Origin: Aeromonas sp. RU39B | GTDB lineage: Bacteria > Pseudomonadota > Gammaproteobacteria > Enterobacterales > Aeromonadaceae | Length of the DNA stretch: 64,000 bases | Direction of reading: 5' to 3' | NCBI RefSeq assembly: GCF_900156095.1 | Contig: NZ_FTMJ01000001.1 | Location: 62,001 to 126,000, forward strand | Shown here: one piece after another, positions 8,518 through 17,339 of the stretch | How the letters are laid out: each line of letters begins with the position of its first letter | How positions within the stretch are numbered: the first letter of the stretch is position 1 | Translations under genes and position numbers: made by a program | The notes under the pieces: generated by a model | What the model saw: the letters and a program-made list of their open reading frames with translations, nothing else | Database searches by the model: none | Told to the model about the DNA's origin: nothing

Positions 8518-9027
8518 TTACTTCTTGATGCGCAGAACCGGCGTTTCGCCGACGGTGACAGCACCAGACAGCTTGGTCAGTTCCTTGATCTCGTCCATGT
8601 TGGAGATCACAACCGGAGTCAGGGTAGACTTGGCTTTGGCTTCCAGCAGGGCCAGATCGAACTCGATGACAACGTCACCCTTCTTGACCTGTTGACCTTC
8701 CTGAGCGATACGCTTGAAGCCTTCGCCCTTCAGTTCAACGGTGTCGATACCGAAGTGAACGAACAGCTCGATGCCGCTATCAGACTCCAGAGAGAAGGCG
8801 TGGTTGGTCTCGAAGATTTTGCCGATGGTGCCGTCGCACGGAGCAACCATCTTGTTACCAGCCGGCTTGATAGCAATGCCGTCGCCAACAATCTTCTCGG
8901 CAAACACGACATCCGGCACATCTTCGATCGGTACGATTTCGCCGGACAGCGGGGCAAAAATCTCGATGCCGCCAGTGTCGCTGCTGTCGTCAGAAACCAG
9001 TTTCTTCAGTTTGTCGAACAGACCCAT
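8518..9027 (-). CDS. crr: PTS glucose-specific EIIA component
   Basis: EIIA-Glc of 169 residues, the same length as the E. coli protein. It accepts phosphate from HPr and passes it to the IIBC of glucose-type permeases. Unphosphorylated it inhibits non-PTS permeases; phosphorylated it stimulates adenylate cyclase. The active-site histidine is His91 (LFVHFGIDT) and the helper histidine is His76 (TNHAFSL), one position later than E. coli His90 and His75. Third gene of the ptsH-ptsI-crr operon, 44 bases after ptsI, with a strong terminator after its stop. Confidence 0.97.
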   Translation of the reverse strand: MGLFDKLKKLVSDDSSDTGGIEIFAPLSGEIVPIEDVPDVVFAEKIVGDGIAIKPAGNKMVAPCDGTIGKIFETNHAFSLESDSGIELFVHFGIDTVELKGEGFKRIAQEGQQVKKGDVVIEFDLALLEAKAKSTLTPVVISNMDEIKELTKLSGAVTVGETPVLRIKK

Positions 9028-9071
9028 GATTAACGCTCCTAAAAAATAATTGTCGCTGTTTGCGGCCGATC

Positions 9072-10799
9072 TTAGCAGACTGCTTTCTGCTTGATAAAGC
9101 TATCGACGCAGGCTTCGATTTCGGCGGCGGTTGCAAAGCTCAGGGCCTGATCTGCCATCGCCTTCACATCTTCGAAGTTGGTGTTGCGGATGAGCTTCTT
9201 GATGCGCGGAATAGAGATAGCGCTCATGGAGAACTCGTCCAGGCCCATGCCGAGCAGCAGCAGGGTGGCACGTTCGTCACCAGCCAGTTCACCACACATG
9301 CCAGTCCACTTGCCTTCGGCGTGGGAGGCGTCGATAACCATCTTGATCAGTGTCAGGACGGAAGGCGACAGCGGGTTGTACATGGCGGAGATCATTTCGT
9401 TGCCACGGTCCACAGCCAGGGTGTACTGAGTCAGATCGTTGGTACCGATACTGAAGAAATCAGCTTCCTTGGCCAGATGGTGTGCCATCACGGCAGCGGC
9501 CGGCGTCTCGACCATGATACCCACTTCGATGGCTTCATCAAAGGCATGACCTTCGGCGCGCAGATCAGCCTTCAGCTGTTCAACGGTGGCCTTGAGGCTA
9601 CGGATCTCTTCGACGGAGATGATCATGGGGAACATGATACGCAGCTTGCCGAAGGCAGAGGCACGCAAAATGGCGCGCAGCTGGGTATGCATGATGTCGG
9701 TGCGGTCGAAGAAGATACGCACAGCGCGCCAACCCAGGAACGGGTTCATCTCCTTCGGGAAATTCATGTAGGGCAGTTCCTTGTCACCACCGATGTCCAT
9801 GGTACGGACGATGATCGGTTGGTTCGGCATGGCTTCCGCCACTTCTTTATACGCTTGGAACTGCTCATCTTCGGTCGGCAGGGCGTCACGATCCATGAAC
9901 AGGAATTCGGTACGGTACAGACCGACACCTTCGGCGCCGTTGCGGATGGCACCGTCGGTATCCTTAACGGTACCGATGTTGGCGCACACTTCCACCTGAT
10001 GACCGTCCAGGGTGATGGCCGGCAGGTCTTTCAGCTTGGCCAGCTCATCCTTCTCAGCCTGATAACGGGCCTGGATGTCCTTGAACTGGGCCAGCTCGGC
10101 TTCGCTCGGGTTGATCACTACCTTGTTATTGATAGCGTCGAGCAGCAGCATGTCGCCGTTTTTGACACGGTTGGTGATGTCGTTGGTGCCCACGATGGCC
10201 GGCAGTTCCAGGGAACGGGCCATGATGGAAGTGTGGGAGGTACGACCGCCGATGTCGGTCACAAAACCCAGCACATACTTCAGATTGATCTGGGCAGTTT
10301 CGGACGGGGTCAGGTCTTTGGCGACCAGAATGACCTCTTCGTCGATGGTGCTCAGGTTGACAACCGGAATTCCCAGCGTGTTCTTGATCAGACGGGAACC
10401 GATGTCACGGAAGTCAGTCGCGCGCTCGCGCAGATAAGGATCGTCCAGTTCGGCCATCATCTGGGCGTACTGTTCGATCACTTCATAGATGGCGCGGTCG
10501 GCGGCTGCCTTGTTGTCCTTGATGAAGGATTTGATATCTCCTTCCAGCTCTTCATCTTCGAGCAGCATGATATGCCCTTCGAAGATGGCCTCTTTCTCTT
10601 CACCGAAAGTGCGACCAGCCATTGTCTTGATGGCTTCCAGCTGGGTAGCTGACTTGGTACGCGCTTCGAGGAAGCGGGCGATTTCGGATTCAATCTGGTC
10701 ATCAGAGATGGTGGCCTGATTGATAACGATGTCCTCTTCTTTCAAGAGAAGCGCCTTGCCGAACGCGATACCGGGGGACGCAAGAATGCCAGATATCAT
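9072..10799 (-). CDS. ptsI: Phosphoenolpyruvate-protein phosphotransferase (PTS Enzyme I)
   Basis: Enzyme I of 575 residues (E. coli 575) transfers phosphate from PEP to HPr as the first step of all PTS sugar uptake. The N-terminal HPr-binding and phosphohistidine domain has the active His189 in [13 protein letters not shown]. The C-terminal PEP-binding barrel includes [14 protein letters not shown], the [11 protein letters not shown] region and the GMCGELAGD segment with the catalytic Cys. It lies 51 bases after ptsH and 44 before crr, an arrangement shared with enteric bacteria. Regulation probably comes from the promoter region before ptsH, where a CRP-like site is seen. Confidence 0.98.
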   Translation of the reverse strand: MISGILASPGIAFGKALLLKEEDIVINQATISDDQIESEIARFLEARTKSATQLEAIKTMAGRTFGEEKEAIFEGHIMLLEDEELEGDIKSFIKDNKAAADRAIYEVIEQYAQMMAELDDPYLRERATDFRDIGSRLIKNTLGIPVVNLSTIDEEVILVAKDLTPSETAQINLKYVLGFVTDIGGRTSHTSIMARSLELPAIVGTNDITNRVKNGDMLLLDAINNKVVINPSEAELAQFKDIQARYQAEKDELAKLKDLPAITLDGHQVEVCANIGTVKDTDGAIRNGAEGVGLYRTEFLFMDRDALPTEDEQFQAYKEVAEAMPNQPIIVRTMDIGGDKELPYMNFPKEMNPFLGWRAVRIFFDRTDIMHTQLRAILRASAFGKLRIMFPMIISVEEIRSLKATVEQLKADLRAEGHAFDEAIEVGIMVETPAAAVMAHHLAKEADFFSIGTNDLTQYTLAVDRGNEMISAMYNPLSPSVLTLIKMVIDASHAEGKWTGMCGELAGDERATLLLLGMGLDEFSMSAISIPRIKKLIRNTNFEDVKAMADQALSFATAAEIEACVDSFIKQKAVC

Positions 10800-10850
10800 A
10801 ACCCTTCCTAAATAAATAACCTTGGACTTGTGGGGGGAGGAAAAGCTGGA

Positions 10851-11108
10851 TTACTCCAGCTCGTCCATCAGGGCTACCAGCTTATCAACAGCTTGCTTGG
10901 CATCCGGACCATCAGCTTGGATGGTGACGGAGGTACCCTTGGTCAGACCCAGGGTTTGCAGCTTGAACAGGCTCTTGGCGCTGGCAGACTTGCCACCGGA
11001 GACCACGGTGATTTCGCTTTGGAACTCTTTGGCTTCCTTGACGAACTGTGCTGCCGGACGGGTGTGCAGGCCGTTTTCAGCAGTGATGACTACAGACTTC
11101 TCGTACAT
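10851..11108 (-). CDS. ptsH: Phosphocarrier protein HPr
   Basis: HPr of 85 residues, the family's standard length. It shuttles phosphate from Enzyme I to all EIIA proteins. The active-site His15 sits in [15 protein letters not shown], and the Ser46 region ([13 protein letters not shown]) is present. First gene of the ptsH-ptsI-crr operon, which is preceded by a 449-base region shared with the cysK 3' end. The gene order cysK-ptsH-ptsI-crr on one strand is the same as in E. coli. Confidence 0.98.
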   Translation of the reverse strand: MYEKSVVITAENGLHTRPAAQFVKEAKEFQSEITVVSGGKSASAKSLFKLQTLGLTKGTSVTIQADGPDAKQAVDKLVALMDELE

Positions 11109-11501
11109 GGTTTCACCCCATATTTATTGAAATTTGTTCACCCCGGACCGTAAACGCTTTCTTCGGGTCCGAAGTGGTATGGATTGTCGTAAAGTAACGA
11201 AACCTGAGGCTCAATGGTTTAATCCAGGTCAAGTTTCCGTTTACTAGCCATGCCACTCGGTGGCAATTTCTCGTCATTTCAGCCCTAAACCCGCATGGCA
11301 GCAGGTTTGGTGATTATTTCATGACGAAAAATAACACTTTGTTACTTTGTGATACCTGACCGGTAAACACCCTGTGTCGGGCCATAGAATATGAGATTTA
11401 TCACAGATTGTCTGCAAATTTTGTCGGTCACTGTTTTGTTATTTTACCCCTAAAAATAAGGGTTGGATTTTGCAGACCCGTAGAGGCTAGACAAAAGCAA
11501 C
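11109..11501. other. Leader and promoter region of ptsH-ptsI-crr
   Basis: About 390 bases without a credible gene. The region is AT-rich compared with its flanks and holds the CRP-like site at 11390-11405. No second clear operator, riboswitch or Cra palindrome was recognised by eye. Its length fits the multi-promoter layout known for E. coli ptsH. Confidence 0.6.
11390..11405 (-). promoter_or_regulatory. CRP-binding site upstream of ptsH
   Basis: On the minus strand the site reads TGTGATAAATCTCATA, matching the CRP consensus TGTGA-N6-TCACA at nine of ten key positions. It lies ~285 bases before the ptsH start, consistent with cAMP-CRP control of the distal pts promoter known in E. coli. Confidence 0.6.
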
Positions 11502-11523
11502 GCGGCGCTCAAGTGAGCGCCGC
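11502..11523 (-). terminator. Likely terminator of cysK
   Basis: Perfect ten-base stem GCGGCGCTCA / TGAGCGCCGC with a two-base gap, just after the cysK stop. On the minus strand it is followed by a short T-rich stretch (GTTGCTTTTG), so termination may be incomplete. Confidence 0.65.
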
Positions 11524-11557
11524 ATCTTACAGACTGGATGGGGGGAAAGCGATTGCG

Positions 11558-12526
11558 TTACTGCTGCAGTTCCTGCTCGCTGAACACACCGGCAAACAGG
11601 GCGCTGGAGAGGTAGCGCTCGGCCGCACTCGGCAGAATCACAACGATAGTCTTTCCTTCAAATTCAGGCAGTTCGGCCAGACGGCTGGCGGCAGCCACGG
11701 CAGCACCAGAGCTGATACCGGCCAGAATGCCTTCCTCTTCCATCAGGCGGCGTGCCATGGCAATGGCATCGTCACTGGTCACCGGCTCAACGCGGTCGAT
11801 CAGCGACAGATCCAGGTTGCCCGGAATGAAACCGGCGCCAATGCCCTGGATCTTGTGCGGGCCGGGTTTGAGCTCCTGACCTGCCAGTTTCTGACTGATG
11901 ACCGGAGATTCAGCCGGCTCAACGGCGACCGAGATAACCTGTTTGCCCTGGGTGTGCTTCAGATAACGGGAAACACCGGTCAGGGTACCGCCGGTACCAA
12001 CACCCGCCACGAAGACATCCACTTCACCGTCGGTCGCTTCCCAAATTTCCGGACCGGTGGTCTTTTCGTGGATCTCCGGGTTGGCCGGGTTTTCAAATTG
12101 TTGCAGCAGAACATATTTGTCCGGATCGGAGGCCAGAATTTCGTCTGCCTTGGCAATGGCACCCTTCATACCGAGAGCGCCATCGGTCAGCACCAGATTG
12201 GCGCCGAGCGCTTTGAGCAGCTTGCGGCGTTCAAGACTCATGGTGGCTGGCATGGTCAGGGTAATGCCGTAGCCACGGGCAGCGGCTACAAAGGCCAGCG
12301 CGATACCGGTGTTGCCACTGGTCGGCTCAATGATCTCCTTGCCGGGTTTGAGAACGCCACGCTTCTCGGCATCCCAGATGAGATTGGCGCCGATACGGCA
12401 CTTGACGCTGAAGCTCGGGTTGCGGCTTTCAACTTTGGCCAGGACGCGTCCTTTGCTGACGCGGTTGAGACGGACAAGCGGGGTATTACCGATGGTCAGG
12501 CTGTTGTCCTCGTAGATCTTGCTCAT
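11558..12526 (-). CDS. cysK: Cysteine synthase A (O-acetylserine sulfhydrylase)
   Basis: PLP enzyme of 322 residues making cysteine from O-acetylserine and sulfide. The PLP lysine is Lys42 in [11 protein letters not shown]; the [11 protein letters not shown] substrate loop and the [14 protein letters not shown] phosphate-binding loop are intact. Length and motifs match E. coli CysK (323). It lies upstream of ptsH on the same strand, as in enteric bacteria, with its own hairpin after the stop, so it is probably a separate transcript. The AT-rich sequence upstream of the start is where CysB would be expected to act, but no site was identified with confidence. Confidence 0.97.
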   Translation of the reverse strand: MSKIYEDNSLTIGNTPLVRLNRVSKGRVLAKVESRNPSFSVKCRIGANLIWDAEKRGVLKPGKEIIEPTSGNTGIALAFVAAARGYGITLTMPATMSLERRKLLKALGANLVLTDGALGMKGAIAKADEILASDPDKYVLLQQFENPANPEIHEKTTGPEIWEATDGEVDVFVAGVGTGGTLTGVSRYLKHTQGKQVISVAVEPAESPVISQKLAGQELKPGPHKIQGIGAGFIPGNLDLSLIDRVEPVTSDDAIAMARRLMEEEGILAGISSGAAVAAASRLAELPEFEGKTIVVILPSAAERYLSSALFAGVFSEQELQQ

Positions 12527-12853
12527 GGTACTGATCCCTGTGGTTTCGGACTAAGTTGAATCAAGAGTAGCGATTCGAGACTGAATGAGAAGTGACGAAT
12601 TGTTATAACTATATCTTATTAGAACCTATAGGGCTTATTCTGCGGCGCAGTCAGGGTGGTCGCGCACAGACCAAGCGCAAATGTGTGAACGTGATCAGAT
12701 CATCACTTCCCGCTTAAGCAGAGGGAAAGCCGCGCCTCTGTGCTCTGCTTGTGGCATGCTGAGTAAAAAAACAGGGAGTCGCCGGTACTGCAGATGCAGG
12801 CCGCAGATCTCCTGCAACATGCGGGTTGCAGCGCGACCCGACAAGGAGCGGAA
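12527..12853. other. Divergent intergenic region between cysK and the ketoacyl synthase gene
   Basis: About 330 bases. The cysK-proximal half is AT-rich (TATAACTATATCTTATTAG near 12602-12620) and probably contains the cysK promoter. The other half holds no structure I can name beyond the AAGGAG ribosome-binding site of the next gene at 12842-12847. Confidence 0.5.
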
Positions 12854-13987
12854 ATGACATCGATAGTGATCAGCGGCAGCGGGCTCTATACCCCTCCCTT
12901 TGCCGTATCCAATGACGAGCTGGTAAAAGCCTTTAACAGCTGGGTCGATCTGTATAACGACGAAAATGCCTCTGCCATCGATGCCGGCCAGCTTCCTGCG
13001 CGGCAATACTCCAGCAGTGAATTTATCGAAAAGGCATCGGGCATTCGCAGCCGTTATCTGGTGAGTCGCGAAGGGGTGCTGGACCCCGAGATCATGCAGC
13101 CGCTCATTCCCGAGCGGGCCGATGACAAACCCTCGGTAATGGTTGAAATGGCGGTTGCGGCGGCCGAGCAGGCCCTGCAGGAGGCGGGCCGCGAGCCGGG
13201 CGAGATCGATCTGGTGATTGTCGCGGCGTCCAATATGCCGCGCCCCTATCCGGCGCTATCGATTGAGCTGCAACATTATCTTGGTGCCCGTGGTGCGGCC
13301 TTTGACATGAATGTTGCCTGCTCTTCGGCCACCTTTGCCATCAAGACCGCGGCTGACATGCTCTCGGCGGCCACCGCCCGCCTGGCTCTGGTGGTCAATC
13401 CGGAGATCTGCTCCGGGCATCTGAATTTTCGCGATCGCGACAGCCACTTTATCTTTGGCGATGCCTGCACGGCGGTGCTGCTAGAGCGTGAAGAGACCTG
13501 CCGTAACCCGCAGCCGTGGCGACTGGTGGATGCTCGCCTGCAGACCCAATACTCCAACAATATTCGTAACAACTTCGGTTTTCTCAACCGCTGCAGCCCG
13601 GATACCCGCTACAGTCCCGACAAGCTGTTTGTGCAGCAGGGGCGCAAGGTCTTTAAAGAGGTGCTGCCGCTGGTCAGTGAGCAGATTGCCGAGCAGTTGA
13701 TTGCTGCGGGTTGGGATACCGAATCACTGCAGCGTCTGTGGCTGCATCAGGCCAACCTGACCATGAATCAGTTCATTGCTCGCAAAGTGCTGGGCCATGA
13801 AGCCCGCAGTGAAGAGGCACCGATCATTCTCGACCGTTACGCCAATACCAGCTCGGCCGGCTCCATCATCGCCTTCCATCTGCATAACCAGGATTTGCCG
13901 GTGGGCTCGCGCGGTGTGCTCTGCTCGTTTGGTGCAGGCTACTCCATCGGCAGTCTGCTGCTGGAGCGGGTGGAGCACCTTAGCTGA
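12854..13987 (+). CDS. FabH-like beta-ketoacyl-ACP synthase III family protein
   Basis: Thiolase-fold condensing enzyme of 377 residues. The catalytic triad of the FabH class is complete: Cys156 (NVACSSATFAI), His298 (LWLHQANLTMNQ) and Asn331 (YANTSSAGS). The protein is ~60 residues longer than E. coli FabH (317), with extra sequence near residues 25-60 and 230-260, so it belongs to the larger FabH-like group rather than being the housekeeping enzyme of a fab cluster. The start at 12854 follows AAGGAG at normal spacing; an ATG 60 bases upstream lacks one. It stands alone next to the convergent trmO. It may prime fatty acid synthesis from acyl-CoA or serve a side pathway; the substrate is unknown. 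Confidence 0.85.
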   Translation: MTSIVISGSGLYTPPFAVSNDELVKAFNSWVDLYNDENASAIDAGQLPARQYSSSEFIEKASGIRSRYLVSREGVLDPEIMQPLIPERADDKPSVMVEMAVAAAEQALQEAGREPGEIDLVIVAASNMPRPYPALSIELQHYLGARGAAFDMNVACSSATFAIKTAADMLSAATARLALVVNPEICSGHLNFRDRDSHFIFGDACTAVLLEREETCRNPQPWRLVDARLQTQYSNNIRNNFGFLNRCSPDTRYSPDKLFVQQGRKVFKEVLPLVSEQIAEQLIAAGWDTESLQRLWLHQANLTMNQFIARKVLGHEARSEEAPIILDRYANTSSAGSIIAFHLHNQDLPVGSRGVLCSFGAGYSIGSLLLERVEHLS

Positions 13988-13988
13988 T

Positions 13989-14693
13989 TTAAGCGGGATC
14001 GATAGCCACAACAAGACAATGGGGTTCGGCGATGGTGAAGCGGACATTGAAGTCATAGAGCCGCACGCCGTACTCCTTGTCATCGGTTTTGCCCTGCCGG
14101 TAGGCCGGGCGCGGGTCTTGTGCCAACACCTCAGTTAAAAACTCGGCCAACTGCGGATAACGTGCACGCGCTGCCGCCAGCTGCGACGTCGCCTGCTCAC
14201 TCAATGCCACCTGCAACCGGGCCTTGGGCGCGTCGGGGGCAAAGCCGCCCTGCGCATTCGCGATGCTGTCGGCATAAGGGATATAAGGTTTGATATCGAC
14301 GATCGGTGTGCCATCGAGCAGATCGACGGCGCCGAGCTCAAGCCACAGCCCACTGTTATCATGGGTGACGCCGAGCAGCGGCACGACGGAGAGACCGAGC
14401 GGATTGGGCCGAAAGGTTGAGCGTGAGGCGAACACGCCGACCCGCTCGTTGCCACCCAGGCGGGGCGGACGCACTGTCGGATGCCAGCCCTGCGCCATGG
14501 TTTGATGAAACACAAAGCTGAGCCAAAGATGGGAGAACTGCTCGATGCCGCGCACCGTATCCGGTTGGTTGTAAGGGGCGAGCAATTCAAGGCGGGCGGT
14601 GGCACTTTGTACCAGTCCCGGCTGTCGGGGGATGGCGAACTTCTCCTTATAGGGGGAGTGGATGATACCTAAGGTCGCAATCTCAAATTTCAT
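13989..14693 (-). CDS. trmO: tRNA (N6-threonylcarbamoyladenosine(37)-N6)-methyltransferase TrmO
   Basis: TsaA/TrmO family protein of 234 residues, similar in length to E. coli YaeB (235). It uses S-adenosylmethionine to methylate t6A37 in tRNA-Thr. Family signatures are the N-terminal GIIHSPYKEKFAIPRQPG, the central FASRSTFRPNPLGLS and VDLLDGTPIVDIKPYIPYAD. The frame is open to a TTG at 14708, but the ATG at 14693 is the more ordinary start. It converges on the FabH-like gene with only one base between the stop codons. Downstream of the DUF488 gene on the same strand, separated by ~60 bases. Confidence 0.92.
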   Translation of the reverse strand: MKFEIATLGIIHSPYKEKFAIPRQPGLVQSATARLELLAPYNQPDTVRGIEQFSHLWLSFVFHQTMAQGWHPTVRPPRLGGNERVGVFASRSTFRPNPLGLSVVPLLGVTHDNSGLWLELGAVDLLDGTPIVDIKPYIPYADSIANAQGGFAPDAPKARLQVALSEQATSQLAAARARYPQLAEFLTEVLAQDPRPAYRQGKTDDKEYGVRLYDFNVRFTIAEPHCLVVAIDPA

Positions 14694-14754
14694 ATTCTCT
14701 TCGCTCAACCACTCTGACCAATACGTCTGTGCGCATCAAAAGCCGCGCAATCTA

Positions 14755-15156
14755 TCACAGGCTGTCGGCTGCGCCCAGTTCGGCACCGAGCTCACGCAGC
14801 GCATCACGCAAAAGGCTGCGGTGACAGCGCGACTCATCTTCACAATAGCAACCGATGGAGAGTGCGGTGGTGTGTGACAGCGCCGCCAGGAGCGCCAGCG
14901 AATGGCGCGCCTCGGGACGCTTGAGCTCGGCGTGATAAGCGCGGACAAACTGGCGCCAGCTCTGCTCGTCACTGGCCGCCTGGCCAAGCTTCATGGTCTC
15001 ACTGCTCGGTGCCAGATTGGGGTACCAGACATCGAACCAGTTGCCGCTGGCGTAGCTCTCTTTGGCCACCCCCCGCGGTGGGCGGCGCACGGTACCGACC
15101 CGCAGCCCTTCACCGGGTAGGCGAGGGGAGCCAAGACGCACGACGTAGAGCGGCAT
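14755..15156 (-). CDS. DUF488 family protein
   Basis: Protein of 133 residues. The DUF488 hallmarks are present: an N-terminal strand leading to VGTVRRPPRGV, the YFDVWYPNLAPS-like segment near residues 42-52, and the Cys-rich C-terminal motif CYCEDESRCHRSLLRD near 103-118. The family resembles nucleic-acid or nucleotide enzymes but has no settled function. It starts eight bases after the rcsF stop on the same strand, so the two are likely cotranscribed. No signal peptide or membrane segment. Confidence 0.8.
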   Translation of the reverse strand: MPLYVVRLGSPRLPGEGLRVGTVRRPPRGVAKESYASGNWFDVWYPNLAPSSETMKLGQAASDEQSWRQFVRAYHAELKRPEARHSLALLAALSHTTALSIGCYCEDESRCHRSLLRDALRELGAELGAADSL

Positions 15157-15164
15157 GATAAGGC

Positions 15165-15536
15165 TTACTTGGGCTCGGCGACTTTCAGCGCCTGGCCGTA
15201 GCAGACCACTTGCTGGAGGCAGCCCGGCGTGCCGGTGGTCTCGCTGCAGCGGTCAAAGACCACGCCATTACCGCCCATGTCGGCAGCCTTGCGGCGCGCT
15301 TCGGTGCGGGCATCACCAGCACTGGGCACCGGCTGGTTACTCGCTTCCTGGCAGGATTGACCTTCGACGGTGCCAAGGTAGAGGTAGTTCAGGTCGCTTA
15401 ACTGATCCTGGGTGTAGACCTCGACGCTACCGGGTTTGAAGTAGGTGTCGAAGTTTTTCTTGTCGAGGTTGCTGTTGAAGGCGTAGTTGGCACAGCCGCT
15501 CACCAGCAGGGGCAGAATCAGGATCAGGGGTCTCAT
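15165..15536 (-). CDS. rcsF: Rcs stress-response outer-membrane lipoprotein RcsF
   Basis: Lipoprotein of 123 residues that senses envelope damage and triggers the Rcs phosphorelay through IgaA in enterics. A short signal peptide ends in the lipobox LLVSGC with Cys15 as the lipidation site. The mature part has exactly the four cysteines expected for the two RcsF disulfides (QSC, DRC, PGC, VVC). An earlier ATG at 15548 is possible, but the perfect -10 box at 15566-15571 would leave a leader of only ~10 bases; the ATG at 15536 with GGA upstream fits better. Followed closely by the DUF488 gene. The rest of the Rcs system lies outside the window. Confidence 0.85.
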   Translation of the reverse strand: MRPLILILPLLVSGCANYAFNSNLDKKNFDTYFKPGSVEVYTQDQLSDLNYLYLGTVEGQSCQEASNQPVPSAGDARTEARRKAADMGGNGVVFDRCSETTGTPGCLQQVVCYGQALKVAEPK

Positions 15537-15565
15537 GGCGATATCCATTCTCGAACGGGAGCATC

Positions 15566-15571
15566 ATTATA
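15566..15571 (-). promoter_or_regulatory. Possible -10 element of rcsF
   Basis: A perfect TATAAT on the minus strand, ~30 bases upstream of the chosen rcsF start. No good -35 hexamer is seen at the usual distance; an inverted repeat (GGGGTGG / CCACCCC, 15572-15599) lies directly upstream of the box instead. Confidence 0.4.
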
Positions 15572-15611
15572 GGGGTGGCATCGGTCAGACGACCACCCCG
15601 AACTGTGGTTT

Positions 15612-17339
15612 CTAGTGGGCGGCCAGTCGCTGATGCAGACGACGATAGTCCACATCACTGGTTAGCAGGTTGGCGTGGCTGTCACAACGACGGATTTGGC
15701 CTGCCTCCATCAGGGCGATGCGATCCATCGACTCGAGTGCGGTCAGGCGGTGAGTGATCAGCAGCACAGTGCGACCCGCGCCCAGTGACAACAGCAGCGC
15801 CATGATGGCTTGCTCTGTTTGTCGATCCAGCCCTTCGGTCGGCTCATCGAGCAGCCACAGCGGTGCGTCGTGCAGCAGTGCGCGGGCAATGCCGATCCGG
15901 CGCAGCTCGCCACCGGAAAGCGATCGCCCTCCTTCACCCAGCCAGCTGGCCAGCCCGTCTTGCTCAAGTAGCGCCGCAAGCCCAACTTGCTGCAACACCT
16001 CGACCAGCCGCTCATCACTGGCATCGGGCGCGGCCAGCTTGAGGTTATCGCGCAGGGTGGCCGAGAAGAGGTGAACGCGCTGGCTCACGACCGTCATGGC
16101 ACCGCGCAGGGCTTGCTCATCGAGTGCCTGCAGGGGTACGCCACCGAGCGTTATGCTGCCGCTGCCGGGTTCCCACTCACGGGTCAGCAGGGATAACAAG
16201 GTGCTCTTGCCGCAGCCGGTGGGGCCTAGCAGCGCCAGTTTCTCCCCCGGTTGTAAGGTCAAATTGCAACCCAATAAGACCGGTTGTTCACTGCCCGGAT
16301 AGGTAAAGTGCAGATCCGCTAGCACCAGCTCACCCGATGCCGGACGTGGCTGATCGCCAAACTGCTGGGCCGGTGTGCGGTGCAGCACATCGCTGAGTCG
16401 GCGCGCCGCGGTGATGCTGGCGGTCAGGTGCTGGAAAGCGCCGGCAAGCGGCATGATTGACTCGAAGCTGGCCAGGGTGGCAAACACCATCAAGGCGGTA
16501 ATGGGGTCAGGCAGTTGACCATTCACGCCGTGACCGGCCAGCCACAGCATCAATACCAGACTCCAGCCACTGATCAGGGTCATCAGGCCGCTGGCTACGC
16601 CGGTGATGCGAGCCATGGCATATTGCGAGGCGATAAGCTCGGCCTCATCGTGGGCCAGCGCGGCGCGTTGGATACCTGTGGCGGCAAACATCTGCAACTC
16701 TGCGTGGGCACCGAGATAATCAACCAGACGAGTGCGCAGTGCGGCGCGCCGCTCAACCAGTGCTTGGCCCGGCTTACGGCCAAGCAGGTAGAACAGCACC
16801 GGAAAGCCGAGCAGGGTGACCAGCAAAATCGTGCCGAGCGTCAGGGCGAGGCGGGTATCAAACAGGGAGAGAAATCCCACCATGCCAAGTGAGCCAATCA
16901 GCGCTACGCCGATGGGGGTGAGCAGACGCAGATAGACATGATCGAGGGCATCGATATCGGCAACCAGTCGATTGAGCAGATCGGCCTGGCGAAAACGTCC
17001 CAGCGAGGCGGACGAGAGCGGTGCGAGGCGCTGCCAGAACCAGCAGCGTAGCCGGGTCAGAACCCGGAAGGTTGCATCGTGGCTGACGACGCGCTCACCC
17101 CAGCGTCCGGCGGTGCGGATTATCGAGAAAAAGCGCACGCCACCGGCTGGCGTCATGTAGTTGAAGGTATCACGGGTGCTGACTGACAGCCCTGCCACAG
17201 CTGCAGCACTTAAAAACCAGCCAGAGAGTGAAAGCAGGCCCATGCCGGCAAACAGCGTCACCAGTGCCAGCAGCAGGCCAAGGGTCAGGCTCAGCCAGTG
17301 ATAGCGATACAGGCGCAGGAAGGGGAGTAGTTCACGCAT
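15612..17339 (-). CDS. cydC: Heterodimeric ABC exporter subunit CydC (cysteine/glutathione, cytochrome bd assembly)
   Basis: Type IV ABC exporter half of 575 residues. With CydD it moves thiols (cysteine, glutathione) or affects haem in the periplasm and is needed for cytochrome bd assembly. Six membrane segments occupy residues ~1-310. The ATPase domain has Walker A GPTGCGKST, signature LSGGELRRIGIARA and Walker B LWLLDEPTEGLD. The start MRELLPFLRLYRYHW at 17339 aligns with E. coli CydC and overlaps the cydD stop by eight bases; the frame is open further upstream inside cydD. The cydAB oxidase genes are not in the window. Confidence 0.95.
   Translation of the reverse strand: MRELLPFLRLYRYHWLSLTLGLLLALVTLFAGMGLLSLSGWFLSAAAVAGLSVSTRDTFNYMTPAGGVRFFSIIRTAGRWGERVVSHDATFRVLTRLRCWFWQRLAPLSSASLGRFRQADLLNRLVADIDALDHVYLRLLTPIGVALIGSLGMVGFLSLFDTRLALTLGTILLVTLLGFPVLFYLLGRKPGQALVERRAALRTRLVDYLGAHAELQMFAATGIQRAALAHDEAELIASQYAMARITGVASGLMTLISGWSLVLMLWLAGHGVNGQLPDPITALMVFATLASFESIMPLAGAFQHLTASITAARRLSDVLHRTPAQQFGDQPRPASGELVLADLHFTYPGSEQPVLLGCNLTLQPGEKLALLGPTGCGKSTLLSLLTREWEPGSGSITLGGVPLQALDEQALRGAMTVVSQRVHLFSATLRDNLKLAAPDASDERLVEVLQQVGLAALLEQDGLASWLGEGGRSLSGGELRRIGIARALLHDAPLWLLDEPTEGLDRQTEQAIMALLLSLGAGRTVLLITHRLTALESMDRIALMEAGQIRRCDSHANLLTSDVDYRRLHQRLAAH

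Noticed and set aside
8382..8564. N-terminal extension of MscK by 61 residues
   Set aside because: It would start inside crr and run through the crr terminator; the signal peptide begins only after the ATG at 8381, giving the normal MscK length.
9060..10652. A 530-codon plus-strand open frame opposite ptsI
   Set aside because: It mirrors ptsI on the other strand; its product is rich in Gly, His, Val and Asp with no family pattern, whereas ptsI is a full-length, intact Enzyme I. Long antisense frames are expected in codon-biased GC-rich genes.
15572..15599. Inverted repeat after cydC as a rho-independent terminator
   Set aside because: The loop is 14 bases and no T tract follows on the minus strand; the next bases form a TATAAT box, so a promoter element is the better reading.
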